Positions 32,682 to 45,943 of a stretch of DNA of 64,000 nucleotides are shown one piece after another. Numbering within the stretch: position 1 is the first letter of the stretch; each line of letters starts with the position of its first letter. The position numbers and the translations under genes are program-made. The DNA is from Panagrolaimus kolymaensis (taxonomy: Eukaryota > Nematoda > Chromadorea > Rhabditida > Panagrolaimidae): positions 2,480,001 through 2,544,000 of the forward strand of contig JAJQJQ010000023.1 of assembly GCA_028622995.1 (NCBI GenBank), read 5' to 3'. Below the pieces are notes generated by a model. The model was not told the DNA's origin. It made no database searches and saw only the letters and a list, made by a program, of their open reading frames with translations.

Positions 32682-33624
32682 ATGAGTGAAGAAATTTCAA
32701 GTGCTCGAGAAACGTTACGAGTTCGTTCAGCACGAAATCAAAGAAGAAGGCAAAATGCACCAGGAGGAAATCCAACCATGCAAGTAACGGATGCTCAACC
32801 TGAACCTCCTGTCGAAGGTTTGACTAAACTTTTTTAAAATAAGTTTTACCCTTTATATTGATTTTTAGATGCTCCTTTAATGGTTCGCCTCAAAGATCCT
32901 CATCATCTTAGCGATGATCGTCCAAAAAGCAGGCTTGGTCAATTGAATCCGTTCAATCGGGATCGAAATGAACCAACTTATGCACCCAAAACAGAATTAA
33001 AAGAAACTTTAAAACGACCTTTATCGAGTAAATTTAGAAAAAAAATTTATTTAGTCAATTTCGACATTTTATAGGCCTCTTTCGTCGTCCTGGATCACGT
33101 GCAGGTCGAGAACAAGCTAATGATAAACCAACCCGTGAACGTGAAACTTTTTCGGATGAAGTTCAAGAAATAGGCAAAGATGAAGAGATTGCAAGTTCTC
33201 GACAACGTAATGAATCTTTTGATGTATGTTTTTTTCTTCTTCAAAAGTTCAAATAACAAAACAAAAGCATTTATAAAATTTTTAGAGAGTTCCATTAAAT
33301 CTTGATTTGGTTGCTCGAGCTCCAGAATTTACAGTTAATCATGTTGCAGATTTATATAATTTTGATCTTCCAGGATTTGATAATCCAGAAATAAAAAAAT
33401 TCGAAGATATTGGTAAAAAAAATTTCTTTTTGAAATTATTACAAAAAAATAAATGATGTTACGTCATTTTAGACTTGAATCCTTTGATTCGGTTCCTTCA
33501 ACTTGAGGAAGAAGTTGCAGATGAAGAAGTACCATGGACATGGGATTATCTTTACGCAAATATTTTAAGCGAAAGCCGAGAAGAATGGGAGGCCGATGAA
33601 GAGCTTCTTCCAGAAAACGCGTGA
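32682..33624 (+). CDS. ift-43: intraflagellar transport protein 43 homologue (IFT43)
   Basis: Five or six exons with short introns encode about 240 residues starting MSEEISSARETLRVRSARN. IFT43 is a small IFT-A subunit needed for retrograde transport in cilia; in nematodes that means the sensory neurons. The N-terminal half is basic and disordered. The C-terminal region carries the family signature: a hydrophobic LNPLIRFLQLEEEVADEEV followed by PWTWDYLYANILSE and an acidic end. The 'L..fL.pe.ev.eedv.WdWD.LfteV.sE' pattern is distinctive of IFT43. The protein is small and its N-terminus poorly conserved, so the call rests mainly on this C-terminal block. Confidence 0.8.
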
Positions 33625-33904
33625 TAACAACAAAAAAAACTAAAATAAAAAAAATCACATTTGTAAAATATTTTTTTTCGTTCACTTTTTTTTGATTTGT
33701 TGTTTTTCGCAATAATAAATGGAAGCGAGAGACTTTTTGGTCATTGATTCTTTTGACGTCGTTTTTTTATTTTGAAAAAAATGATTATCCGTTCGATGCG
33801 GTATTTTATTGCTGTTTTTTTATATATATACTTTGACAACTCAATTTATGCATGATAAATATTATAAAAAACAATATTAATAATACTTAAATATTCAGAA
33901 TGAA

Positions 33905-35221
33905 ATGAGGAAAATTCGAACAATTCGTACATCGTTTGGTTTATCAATCATTGCATTTTTGGTTATTATTGGTACAATTTATTATTTATTTTCAAAAAAA
34001 GATGTATCAACAACAAATGAAACTAAAGAAGATGAACCGAAGCTTATTCTGCAATATACTCCAATTTTCGCTGATTGGTCAAACAAGAAAATGGATGGAT
34101 GTCCTTTGAAAGATAAATGTATCGTGACTATGGATAAAAGTAAAATTGGAGATGCTGATGCTGTAGTTTTTCATGTAGCTGATTTACAATCTGTAACAAA
34201 TTATCCATTACGAACTTTTCAAGGACAAAAACATGTTATGTATTCAATGGAAAGTCCAATAAACGAAGAAAGATTTTTAACAAAAGTTCCAGGTTTGGTT
34301 AATATATTTTTTTTCTTTCATAAAATAAACTCATGATTATTGTTTTAGCAAACTTTTTTGATTGGATTATGACTCATCTTTCATCATCTCATATTCATTC
34401 ACCATATGGCGGATATTGGGCAAATCCTCGAGTTGCTAAAGAACATGCATTTCCACCTATTGATCTTCCATTTGATGTTGGAACAATTATGGCAAATAAA
34501 TCTATCCCTGGAGCTTTCTGGCTGGTATCCAATTGTGAAACAATTTCTAAACGTGAAAAGGCTGTAGATGCTCTATCAAAATATATCCGAGTTGACATTG
34601 CTGGAGAATGTGCAAAAACACCGAAGATGAAAACCATTTGTCCCAAAGGTGATTTATGTTATTCTGAAATCTTCAAATATTATTTTATCATCATTATTGA
34701 GTATGTTTATATAAGCTTTTTATTATAGCCAAACTTTATAAACAAAAACAATAATCAAAGTTTTTTTAGGAATACGGTATGCAACGATTATATTACAGAA
34801 AAGTATTGGAATAACTATGAATTACCGCTGATTCCGATCGTAATGAGAAAAAGAATATACGAAATGAGAATTCCACCAAAAAGTTACATCGCAATGGATG
34901 ATTTTAAAAATCCCAAAGAAATGGCCGATTATCTTATCATGCTAACAAAGAATAAAACAGCTTACATGGAATATTTCAAATGGAGAAAAGATGGATGGGC
35001 GAGAGTTCCATGGAATATTGAAGGATATGAAATTGGTAAGATTATTTTCTTTGATGCTTCTTTATTAAAAGTTTTGGCACATTTTAGGCTACTGTGATCT
35101 ATGTTCGCGATTGCTTGAAAAAGGTCGAGAAGTTGTTACGCCTATTCCTGATATCAACAAATGGTACATGGATAAAGGAGGATGTGAAAAGGATGAATTT
35201 GCCAATAGTTGGAATGTTTAA
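33905..35221 (+). CDS. alpha-1,3-fucosyltransferase (GT10), type II Golgi enzyme
   Basis: About five exons encode a type II membrane protein of roughly 380 residues. A short cytosolic start ([12 protein letters not shown]) is followed by a membrane helix ([17 protein letters not shown]), stem and catalytic domain. N-terminal blocks include [12 protein letters not shown] and [10 protein letters not shown]. The donor-binding motif is reconstituted across an intron as [19 protein letters not shown], the GT10 'fEns.c.DYvTEK.w.N' signature. It ends with CDLCSRLLE and WYMDKGGC, where disulfide cysteines are expected. GT10 enzymes transfer fucose from GDP-fucose to GlcNAc on glycans. Nematodes have several; the acceptor here is unknown. 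Confidence 0.85.
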
Positions 35222-35823
35222 ATTGATCATTACTATGGTTCTTTATTATTACGAGTATAACCTTTCAGCCTTTAACTTTTTAATTATTTCCAATCAGGAA
35301 TGTGCATAATTGATATTTAATATTTTCCTACTTTGTCATTTTTATTGTAATAAAGTTTGCTTATTTTATTTAACTGTTTTACAGATTTTTTGTATAAATA
35401 ATCGCTATTTATGAAAGTTGTTAAACAAATTGACAATTTCTCTAAGAAATATTTTTTTAATGACAGAGTTGTTAATTTCGAAGATATTTTTATAGCCATT
35501 TATAAAAAGAGATAAAGTTAGAATAATGATGGATAACAGTGAATGGGATTGAAAAATATAAAAAAATATGTAAAAACGTAATGACACAAACAAACATTTT
35601 GTATCCCCACAACTCTTGCACCGATTTGCCTTCAAAAAACTTGATTTAGGATTTTAGTTGCCGAATGAAAAGCAAGTGAACGCTAAAACTCTCTTATTCT
35701 AATTTTATTTCCCATTTCCATTTTATCATTTTTAAAATTTTCCAATGCTTTTTTCTTCATTCAAGTCAGTCATCATCTGCAAAGTTGTTTCCTTCAAAGT
35801 TCTTCCGCGTCATCAAAATCAAA
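35222..35823. other. intergenic before the tyrosine-kinase pair
   Basis: An AT-rich spacer. Its last about 120 bp (TTTTTCTTCATTCAAG...GTCATCA...) resemble the sequence just upstream of the second kinase at 38465-38546, so the promoter was duplicated with the gene. No other gene seen. Confidence 0.55.
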
Positions 35824-37630
35824 ATGCCGTAAGTTATTTTTTTAGCCTAATTTTTAATAATTTTTTAAAAACATTTTAGGAGGAAATCTACCGCATCTGG
35901 TGCATCAAATGCAAGTCGTGAAGGTGTTAAATTGGTAAATCAATCAGAACCAAGAGTTAAAACTAAAAAGTATGTTTTATAAACATTGAAGATGTATGAA
36001 CTGTTATTTAGCAAGTTTTAGACCAGGAACATCTCAATTTGAAAAAAGTACCGCAACTGCAATGAAAAGTAAGGCGACATTAAAGCATAAAAGCACATTC
36101 TCACAAAATGAACAACCAGCAGCGTCTAAAGAATCACTAGATCTGAATCAACAAATTTCAAGGATTTTAACTCATCGTCCATGGTAAGATTTTATTAGTT
36201 TTTTTTTATTTCTAAAAGACTTTTTTTTAGGTACCATGGTATGATGCCACGCGATGAAATAGAAGATTTGCTCAAAAAAGATGGTGATTTTTTAGGTAAG
36301 CATTCTAATTTTAAGATCATGTCTGTAAAAAGGTATGCTTTAGTGCGTCGAACAGATGTTGCAAATAAATGTCGTTATGCTGTTTCTGTATTCTACCAAA
36401 ACCGAATTCGTCATATCCTTCTTATATATTCTGATGGGTTCTGGGCTATACGTGATACAAAAAAGAAAGCAATCATCGAGCTAATTGAATACCTTGTTGC
36501 TGAAAAAATTCCTGTACAAGCTGATGGAACGCTTTTAATTGAAGCTGTACAAAGGCCAGAATATTATATTTTACATGTAAGCTTTACTTTTTGTCCTAAT
36601 TTTGGAAAATAATGTTTTATAGGAACACATCGAGCTTGGTAAGAAACTTGGAACAGGTGCCTTTGGTGATGTACACATTGGTATATGGAGAAAGGCTGTA
36701 TCAGGAAATGGGTTAGAAGTAGCTGTTAAAAAACTTAAAGGAATAATGCTCAAGAAAGAAAGATGCGATTTTGTCAAAGTTTGTTAAATATCTTCCATTC
36801 TTTTTTTTTCCATCAAACATTTCAGGAAGCTAGAATAATGAGAAAATTCAATCATCCTAATCTTGTACATATTATTGGAGTGGCTCCAAATGAAACACCA
36901 ATGATGATCATTCTTGAACTTTGTCCTGGTGGAAGTCTTCAATCACATTTAAAGAAGCATCCTGAACTTGAAAAAGATAGACTTACAGCTTTCTGTATCG
37001 ATGCCTGTCGTGGAATGTGTTATTTAAGTGTAAGAAAGGTTATCCACAGAGGCAAGTTTCTTTTACTTTTCCCACCTATAGTTTAATATCAAAAGGTTTT
37101 TTAGATATCGCCGCTCGTAATTGCTTGCTTGGAAAACGAAATGAATGCAAAATTAGCGATTTTGGTCTCTCTGTCGCAAATACCGATATTCTTAAACTTG
37201 ATAAACTAAAGTCAATGCCAGTTCGATGGTTATCGCCTGAAACCTTGAAAAAAGGAGAATTTTCTACCGTATGTTTTCCATTTTTACTTTCTTTACCAAA
37301 TATTTGTATTTTAGAAATCTGACGTATGGGCTTTTGGTGTTATGGTAAATTTTTGACTCAATTTTCTTGTTTATTAATTTCCATCCTTTCTAGATATGGG
37401 AAATCTTCGTCTATTGCAAAAGTGATCCATTTCCTGGTTTATCCAATGTTGAAGCTCGCGCTAAAATTGCCTCTGGACATGATCCATTCGACGCTCCAGA
37501 AGGAACTCCTCAACTTCTTCAAAGCGTAATGAAACTTTGCTTTACACAAGATCCTGCACAACGACCTGATTTTGAAACGTTATTAAAACTTCTTTCACCT
37601 AAAGAAATTCCGCCAACAAAAGATGATTGA
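35824..37630 (+). CDS. SH2-domain non-receptor tyrosine kinase, Fes/Fer-like (copy 1)
   Basis: A multi-exon gene of about 440 residues, starting with a 5-nt coding exon (ATG CC) spliced to RKSTASG. A basic, disordered N-terminus leads to an SH2 domain (WYHGMMPRDEIEDLLKKDGD, then FLVRRTDV with the phosphotyrosine-binding Arg). The kinase domain has GTGAFGDV, VAVKKLKG, HRDIAARNCL, ISDFGLS and PVRWLSPETL, so all catalytic residues are present. There is no F-BAR domain. SH2-kinase proteins of this compact form are expanded in nematodes (SPE-8/FRK-1 group), many with sperm roles. Its tandem copy lies at 38547-40363. Confidence 0.9.
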
Positions 37631-38546
37631 TGCAATGAAAAAGAAAAATTAATTTATTCACTTTTTAATAACATTTTGCTAATAAAAATAATTTTAAACA
37701 TTTCATTTGTGTTTTTGTTTTTTATTGTTTCTGGTTTTTATTATTGATACAAAAGTGTACTATGTAACTTTTGCAGGAGGTTTTTGAAAAAATTGCTTCG
37801 ATGCAATTTTTTAGTTCTAACACATTTTGTTAAGATTTTCATCTTCTTTAAAACATAAAACCTAAAACCATCATGATTCTAGTATGGAACTTTGAATGGT
37901 AATAAGAAATTTTCTTAAAGCTTTTAACTTCGATATGTATGTACATACATTGATGGTGAGAACCATTTACACATGTAAAAAGGCAAGAACCATAATAAAC
38001 TTGACGATCAGACAATATCGTGCTTGAATAATTGAGGTTGATATTATGTTAATTGATTCGCATTTTTTTATTTTATAAATATATTATTAGATATGGAAAT
38101 ATTGTTTTGAAAGTTGTGGATGATTTAAACGCAGTTACTCCAGATGTTATAAGCAAAAAGAGCTTGATAATTAAGTAAATTATTAAGAGCTCCTTTCACC
38201 TCCATTAAACTCATTCAAGCATGAGTTCATTGTATTTTGTTTACGAAAAGTAAGAAAAAAGAACCATCGTTAAAAAGGATTCAGAATAATCAAAGAAAAC
38301 CTATCAAAAAATGTGGAGAAAAAGACAAGTGCTCTAATTTCAAATTTCCCTTTCTTTTGTGACGAAAGAAAAAAAATGTTAGAGAGTGAAAACTTGAAGC
38401 AAAAGATTTGAGAAAAAATTTGTTTATTCTAATTTTATTTTTCTCATTTTTGTTTCATTGTTAAAATTTTTCAATGGTTTTTTCTTCATTCAAGCTGTCA
38501 TCAGTATTTGCAAGAGCGTGTTTCTTCAGCATTATCTACCATCAAA
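37631..38546. other. intergenic between the tandem kinases
   Basis: 916 bp of AT-rich sequence. Near the second gene it repeats the upstream sequence of the first gene, so this is at least partly a duplicated promoter. Short palindrome-like runs such as GTATGTACATAC near 37935 are noted. No gene seen. Confidence 0.5.
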
Positions 38547-40363
38547 ATGCCGTAAGTTTTTATTTGACAAATTTTTTGCTTAAATTTCATGAATTTTTTT
38601 AGGAAAAAATCGGGTGCATCCAAGGTCAGTCGTGAAGTGTTTAAAAAGATGGCGAATCATTCCGAGCCAAGAATCAAAAAGTATGTTTTTTCGTTTGATT
38701 TAATACTCTAACCTTTCAATTTTTAGATCTGCACCAAATCAAGTTGAAAAGAATACGACAACTGCAATGAAAAGTAACACAACAACTTCAACGAATAAAA
38801 GTGCATTATCACAAAATGAACAACAAACGCCTAAAGAATCATCAGATTTGGATCAAGAAATTGCAAGAACTCTCACTCATCATCAATGGTACCATGGAAT
38901 GATGCCTCGAGATGAGATTGAAGATTTACTCAAAAAAGATGGTGATTTTTTAGGTAAATGTTTTAACTTTGTATTCTTAGAGTTAACCTAAAATATTTTT
39001 TAGTGCGTCGTACTGATGTTGCAAATAAATGCCGCTACGCTGTTTCTGTTTTTAACAAGAATCGTATTCGTCATATCCTTCTCAATCATGCCAATGGACT
39101 GTGGGCCATCAGAGAATCAAAAAAGAAAACTATCATCGAGCTCATTGAATATATCGTTGACAAAAAGCTTCCCGTGCAAATGGATGGAACTCTTCTTATA
39201 ACAGCTGTACCACGACCTGAGTATTACATTTTACACGTAAGTGGTTAAATTCCTAATTTTATATCTTATAATAATCTTTTTAGGAACATATTGAACTTGG
39301 CAAAAAACTTGGTGGTGGTGCTTTTGGCGACGTACATATCGGAATATGGAAAAAGACACATGGTGAGTTCATTCAATATTCATTCTTCAACTTTTATAAA
39401 TGTTATAACTTTTTAGGCGAAGGCGTTAATGTTGCTATCAAGAAATTGAAAGGGATGATGCAGAAGAAGGAACGTTGTGAATTTGTCAAGGTTTGCTTTT
39501 AACATGGACGTTTTTATAAACTAATGTTATATTTAGGAAGCTAGAATAATGAGAAAGTTTCATCATCCAAATCTTGTACAACTTATTGGAGTGGCACCAA
39601 ATGAAACACCAATGATGATCATTCTTGACCTTTGTCCTGGTGGAAGTCTCCGATCACATTTAAAGAAGCATCCTGAACTTGGAAAAGATAGACTTACGGC
39701 TTTCTGTATCGATGCCTGTCGTGGAATGTGTTATTTGAGTGCAAGAAAAGTTATTCATAGAGGTAAATTTTATTTTTCTATTACTCTTTTCCTTATTGTT
39801 CCTTTAATTGAATTAATACCTAAAATATTTTTTTAGATATTGCCGCTCGTAATTGCTTACTTGGAAAACATGATGAAGTCAAAATCAGCGATTTTGGTCT
39901 ATCTGTTGCAAATGCCGACATTCTTAAACTCGATACGCTAAAATCAATGCCTGTTCGATGGTTATCACCCGAAACCTTGAAAAAAGGTGAATTTTCTACA
40001 GTATGTTTTCTTTGTTTTTCTGCATACTTTTTTATATCTCTTTTTAGAAATCGGACGTATGGTCATATGGTGTTATGGTAAATAATTCTTAAATTTGGTT
40101 TTCTCTCATTCATTATATTTTTCTAGATATGGGAAATCTTCGTCTATTGCAAGAATGATCCATTTCCTGGTTTATCCAATGCTGAAGCTCGTGCTAAAAT
40201 TATGTCCGGACGTGATCCATTAGAAGCACCAGAAGGAACTCCACCAATTCTTCAAAACGTTATGAACTTTTGCTTTACACAAGATCCTGCATTGCGACCT
40301 GATTTTGAAGCATTATTAAGAATGTTGTCACCTAAAGAACATCCACCAACAAGAGATGATTGA
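38547..40363 (+). CDS. SH2-domain non-receptor tyrosine kinase, Fes/Fer-like (copy 2)
   Basis: Tandem paralogue of the gene at 35824-37630, sharing the 5-nt first coding exon (ATG CC|G) and most introns. It has the SH2 (WYHGMMPRDEIEDLLKKDGD; FL|VRRTDV across an intron) and a complete kinase domain: GGGAFGDV, VAIKKLKG, HRDIAARN, ISDFGLSVAN, PVRWLSPETL. One extra intron falls in the N-lobe after KKTHG, which copy 1 lacks. Protein identity between the copies is high throughout the kinase domain (for example HPNLVQLIGVAPNETPMMII against HPNLVHIIGVAPNETPMMII), implying a fairly recent duplication or gene conversion. Confidence 0.9.
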
Positions 40364-40792
40364 TTCAATTAAAAAAATTATTTATTCACTTTTTAATACC
40401 ATGTTTATTTACTAATAAAAAATAATTTTATAACAATTTTTGCTTGTTTTTGATTTTATTTCTCATTGTTGAGGGTTCTGAATTTTTTGAATTAACGACT
40501 ACTAATCGAGGCATTTGATTATTATTTCTAAAAGTTATCCTAAAAATTATTGATGAAGATGTTAGAGTCCCATATGCCCAGATTTAGACTTGGATTTTCT
40601 TTTTGAAACAAATAAAAGCCTCGATAATGGTCGCGAACCACTTTTCATCAATGGTGTATTTCTATTGAAAGCTGAAAATAATTCAAGTATGTTAATGAGG
40701 CTATTTAATTAGTGACTATGCTCCGTAAACACTTGATACATAAAATGGTTAAATATTGGAATTTCATGAAGTTTTTTAAAGATAAAAAAAGC
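40364..40792. other. intergenic, kinase 2 to scaffold gene (convergent)
   Basis: The 3' flanks of a plus and a minus gene; an AATAAA-type signal for the kinase lies near 40415. No gene seen. Confidence 0.55.
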
Positions 40793-43700
40793 TTACTGTG
40801 GATCGATTGTGGAATTATAGAAGGATGGAGGACGGGTTGTTGTTGCTGTTGGTGCTGCTGCTGCATGGGATGATGAAGATAAATGGGTAGGGGAGCTCTC
40901 GAATGGATTCGTCGATTGACGAGTGTCGCTGCGACTGAACGCCGCCTGTAATTCTGCATTTTATAAATCGCCAAAATATTATTTTTTATTTAATTAAAAT
41001 TACCTTACCTTTTCTACGGGTGTCCAACAATTTGAACTATTTATTGATGCATTAATATCATACGTTCCACGCCGAAAATATTTTGGTGTTACGCCGCTTG
41101 GTTGAACCGAATGTTGTTGTTGTTGCGGCGGCAGCTGATGGTGTTGTTGTTGTTGCTGGTGAGGGTGTGGGTGCTGCTGTTGTTGTTGATGGTGATAGGG
41201 ATGATGGGGTTGTTGGTTGTTCTAAAATATCGAGAAAGCTTAAATGAAAAAAAAACTGCGAAAATATCGATCAAACTTACATGTAATTGATGGAAGGATT
41301 CTGATTTGGTCATACCATAATGTCCTCCTCCACCGCTTTGCAATGGTGGCCAATTTCTTTGTCCATCTTGATCATTAACATTTATTTTCAAATGATTGTA
41401 TGAACGTGTTTCTCTCAAAGGACACATTCTTGGATCCTGTTGCTTCCAGCCTCCAATCAAATCATTTACATTTGGAAGTCCTAAAGCTGCTCGATTTCGT
41501 CGAAGTTCATCTTCTCTTTCCTTTAAATTTTGAATTTCCGCTGCAATTCTTGATTCAGTTCGAAGTCCATTATTGTTTTCTACTACGGGTGGAATTTCAC
41601 GAATTTGTGGTTGAGACTTTGGACATTGAAGCGGCGTGGGTGAGGGCGATTGCTTTTTTGTGATCAAAGCTACCGCAGATTTTTTCATAAATCTTCCACC
41701 CTTTTTAATTATATTCCATTTTGATTCTTCATATACGGGATCTTCATGTTCGATTGATGATTGTCGAGGAGCTGGATAAGGAATTTCATTTGAATTACGT
41801 CCAGACTTAGCATATATTTTTGTTTCAATTTGTGAATCATAAATTTCTCCTTCACGTTCTGTTTCTTGTCGTGATAAACTTGAACTGCCACTAACAATTC
41901 GAGAAATTTCTTCTGATTTCATTGAAGCAACTCTTTCAATTACTCTCTTTTGTAAACCTGCTTTAGCCACTTTTCGTCCACCACGAAGTCTTTTGGCTGG
42001 TCGTCGCATTTTTCGAATTCGGGCGAGTTCATTTGCTTCTTTGAGTATCACAATTTTGCGAGGAAGCCGATTCATGCGATCCACAACTTCATTGGAAATT
42101 TTAAGATTAAGATAATCCACAATTTGCCAATTTGATTTGAAATATTGAAGAAGGAGATCTGCTTCATCGGAAAGAATATCAGATCCATTTTTTGGCGATT
42201 TTATCTTATTCAACAATGGCGATGGAGTTCTCGTAGAAATAGGAAACGATGGTTCAGGTTTACGATATTGAAGTTGTGGAGGTGGAGGAGGTAATGTATC
42301 ATTTTGTGTTGATTGTTTGACGACGTCATCGGTTGCAAGGGTGAAAGGAGTTGGTTTTTGAAGTTTGGGAGTTATGCCTCCAGCTTTAATGAGTAAATTT
42401 TGTGGCGGAGGTGGAGGTGGTGGAATATTGCCTCCTTTCATCATTAGCGGTGGTGGAGCGGGAACTTTAGCATTCGCTTTAAATTGATTTTCTCCTATAG
42501 ACATGACTGATCTCAATGAATCCTTTCCTTTATTATTAGGCTCTTTATTGAGTAAATTAACAACGGATCGAACTTTTGAGGAATGCATGGGTCTCGCCAT
42601 TTCCAAATCATAAAGCCTTTCCTCTTCCATTTCTTTCGCAGCAATCGATCGACGTTGTTGAATTTTTTGTTGAATTTCTTCAATCTCTTTTTGATGTTGA
42701 GATTTTTGAAGAGGCTCCCATAATTTTTTGTTTTCATTTTGAGATGCATATTTTGGATTTACATTAGGATTAGCAGCAACGATTTGAATTGTTTTTGTTA
42801 AGGGTTTTTGTTTAGGAGTTTCTTCATCAATTTCATCTATTTCTTCAAGATATGGTTGAACATCTTCGAGTCGAACTTGATTTGAATTCTGTCGATGATT
42901 ATTGTCATTTTGAGGCGAAAAGACATTATCATCTTCTTCAAGATCATAACCTCGACCATAATGTTGCCCACTTGAATGTCTTGAAACTTCTTCATCAATC
43001 GATTGTCTTCGCTGACGATAATTTGCAGCGGACATCTTCCTTCCATATCCATGATGATTTTGTTGTTCATTTTCAAATTCCTTTTCATAATCACTTCCTC
43101 GCCTTCCTTCTCCATGCCTGGGATAATGATGTGTTTGTTTCGTTCCCATCATTGGTCGAATCTTTTCATAAACTCCATTTCCATTATTACTTAATTGCTG
43201 TTGACGTTGTTGTTGTTGCTTTACGAGGGGATGATTATTTAAAGCAGTTCGAAAGCTACCAGTACTTCGAGTTAAATTGACACTTGCTTTTTGTGGGCGT
43301 ATATCTGGAAGAGACATGGGTTCTTCTTCCTCTTCATCATATTCAGAATCAACATTTTTAAAACTTCCTTCATATTTTGATGATCGATGATGACCACCAC
43401 CGAAATCAATTCTTGGAGGATTACCACGGCCATCGATAATTTCATAATCATATTCATTAAAATCATCATCATTTGTGGTGGAATTTGAATGAACTTGATT
43501 TATAGTGGGATGATGGCTAAAAAAGAATTTTTTTAGAGTTATATGTTAGATTGAAATGTGTACGTATGAAGAAATAATAAATCTTTTTGAACCCTTTCTT
43601 TACATTTCCAATAAATGAAAAACATTGAAACCGAAAATCTAATCTATTATCTCTCCTATCTTGTATTTAACCCGATGATAATTTCATACCTATATTTATT

Positions 43701-43841
43701 TCTCAATTCATCCTGGTGATATCCGCTTCCATCTCGACCATTATTAGATGATTGTTTTCCATCAACGCTTATAGTAACAACAGGAGCTGAATAATGTTCC
43801 TTTGAATATCTTGGCTTTGATGAATCTTTAACTCGAACCAT
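40793..43841 (-). CDS. large disordered scaffold protein with AKAP2_C-like segment
   Basis: Four or five minus-strand exons from Met 43841 to TAA 40795-40793 encode about 900 residues, dominated by one 2.0-kb exon. The sequence is mostly low complexity: acidic and Gln/His-rich regions, a formin-like poly-proline stretch (IPPPPPPPQNL), a basic helix (RMRRPAKRLRGGRK-like), and a Gln/His-rich segment. Near the C-terminus, ESRIAAEIQNLKEREDELRR and NRAALGLPNVNDLI resemble the AKAP2/PALM2 C-terminal domain ('E.ei..lreREeElr..R..lGlp'). It may be a cytoskeletal or anchoring scaffold. The final exon after GTAAGG uses an acceptor giving EK|AAFSRSD and ends NSTIDPQ. The AKAP2 link is a motif-level inference. 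Confidence 0.6.
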
Positions 43842-44251
43842 AATTATTTCCGCTTTTTTAATTTGAAAAACAAAAGAAATAAATAAATGAGAAAATAATT
43901 TTTTGAATTAAAATTTTGCTTCCTTTCAAATCTTGAAAAGCTATATGACTGCTTCTTACTGCTTTCATACAATCTAAATCAAAAGAAGGGGACGGTCAAA
44001 CTTCAATTTCGACAATTTCCTTTTTTTTCATCGCAAAAATTATTTCATTTTCGCCATTGATGGACAGCTGAAAAGTATCGCTTTGTCTAAATTCTGACAG
44101 CTACGAAATGAAGGGGAAAAACCGGAGGTGCGCAAAGGATCAACAGAGGTCAAACAAGCAAAAGAAAAAAAGTTTAAAACGAATGAAAAACAAAGTAATA
44201 ACATAAAAATAGTTTATAACAATCAAAATACAGAAATTAAAAATAGCATTA
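43842..44251. other. intergenic, scaffold gene upstream / mrg-1 3' end
   Basis: 410 bp with the upstream region of the scaffold gene (minus) and the 3' flank of the MRG gene (minus). A 68-codon plus frame at 44128 overlaps the MRG 3' end and is not called. Confidence 0.5.
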
Positions 44252-45412
44252 TTACAATGAACAGTTATTATTATTTTGATTTTGAGTTGGAACATAATCA
44301 GTTTGACTTAAATATTCTGCATGTCTTCCCATAAAACCAGCAAGTTCACTCAAAATAAAGGTCAATTCAGTTTGTTCAGGAGTTAATTCACCGACGTCTT
44401 GTAATTGATCTTTGAGAAGTTTCATAAAGCGTATAAGATGAATGCTACCAGCATGAAAACGCATTGGAACTTCATCAGAGCGCCATCCACCATCATTATC
44501 ACATGAAAGTCGAATTTCTCTGAATGTAACAGGTTCAAGGTTGCGACGTTTGAAAAGATCAGAAACATACTGCAGAGAACCTCGAATTTCATTTTCATTT
44601 GAATATTGAACAAACTTGCTGAAAAAGTTTCTTTCAAAGAGAACACAAAATTTGTCCATAGTTACTTCTTTTAAGCCAGAGAATAAGTCAATCTCTCTGT
44701 CACACTAAAAATATTAGAAACTTGTTAAGTTTAATCAAAAGATTTTAAGACTTACATTACAGAGAATTTCATGAACAGTATATCTTGGTGGAACTTTGGT
44801 GATGAAATCGTGAATGTGCATACTTCTGTCAGCTTCATTAAATCTGTCGATTGATTCAAGGTTTGCATGAGACACAATAAGTTCATGATCATTGCCTTCT
44901 TCAGAAGAGTCATCTTCAACATCATCATTATGATCTTCCAAGAAAAAACGAGGTATCATTTCACAACCAGCACGGAGAGCAGTAAGTTCTTTATTATATT
45001 TCTAAAATTTTAAGTATATTGATAACAACATAATAGCAGAATAATAAGATACTAACCTTACAATATTTTGTCATAGAAGGATTGTGAGGAAGAAATGATG
45101 CCTTTGCTTGTTCGAAGTTGAAGGTTTGATCATGAGTTCTGTTGTAATTCTGCAACAAAATAATAGACATCTTATAAATAATAAAAATGAACTTACTTCA
45201 AAATGGACTTTGAAAGTCAAACAAGCTCCTTCAGCATTTTTGGATATGATCTTAGAGTCATAATACATTTTAGATTTTTGACATAAACACCAGATTGATT
45301 GTCCAACATATAAATCTTGAATCCATGAGTCGGTGGCATGCGCTGTTGGCATAAGGATCAAGACATCATCAGGTTGCGATGGAATGAATTCAGGTTGTTC
45401 GGAATAATCCAT
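44252..45412 (-). CDS. mrg-1: MRG15/MRG-1-like chromatin protein (chromo-barrel plus MRG domain)
   Basis: Minus-strand exons give about 330-350 residues from Met 45412 (MDYSEQPEFIP); an upstream exon is possible because CTAGGT precedes this Met like an acceptor. The N-terminal chromo-barrel-like domain reads LYVGQSIWCLCQKSKMYYDS...FKVHFENYNRTHDQTF. The MRG domain follows an acidic linker: PPRYTVHEIL, LFERNFFSKFVQYS, then FHAGSIHLIRFMKLL and LAGFMGRHAEYL with the closing DYVP. This is the pattern of MRG15/MRG-1, which bind methylated H3K36 and belong to NuA4 and related complexes. The chromo barrel is diverged: the aromatic cage cannot be confirmed by eye. Confidence 0.78.
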
Positions 45413-45943
45413 ACCTAGAACAAAAGTTTTTAAAGCAGTTGAAATTGAAAATAAACAACTTTTTGAATACAAAAAAAAGTAAGCAAAACTTGGAATGATT
45501 GAAAAATAAAAATGCAAGCAAATTTAATGATTTCACCGTAATAACCTTTTCGTGTTAAAAACCTGGCAAATTTAAATAATTCAATATTAGAGGCACTTTT
45601 TTAAATGAAAAACTTTCATCCAATTTTAAGCTTATTGCTGTTTAAATATTACCAAAAATTAATCTTTCCTTTATGTCAGCCATATACTTGGAATTTCATA
45701 AGCATTTATGTCTTTACATTTCTTATATGTTTATGCATGCATATCTGAGCTTTAAAAAGGAATATTTTTTAAATGATTTTCCAATAAAATTTTAGTTTTC
45801 ATTAAATGTTAATTAATTAATGATGAGAAAGAAAAGACTCGGCCAAGGTCATTGATTTGATAATTTGTTGTTGTTTGATTTGACATGAGCGCAATTTTTT
45901 ATATTTTTAGGAAAGTACGGAATTTTAAAGTTCTTTTTTTAAA
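45413..45943. other. intergenic, mrg-1 / cuticlin-like gene
   Basis: 531 bp between divergent genes (MRG minus, ZP fragment plus), AT-rich. Any upstream exon of the MRG gene would lie here. Confidence 0.5.
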
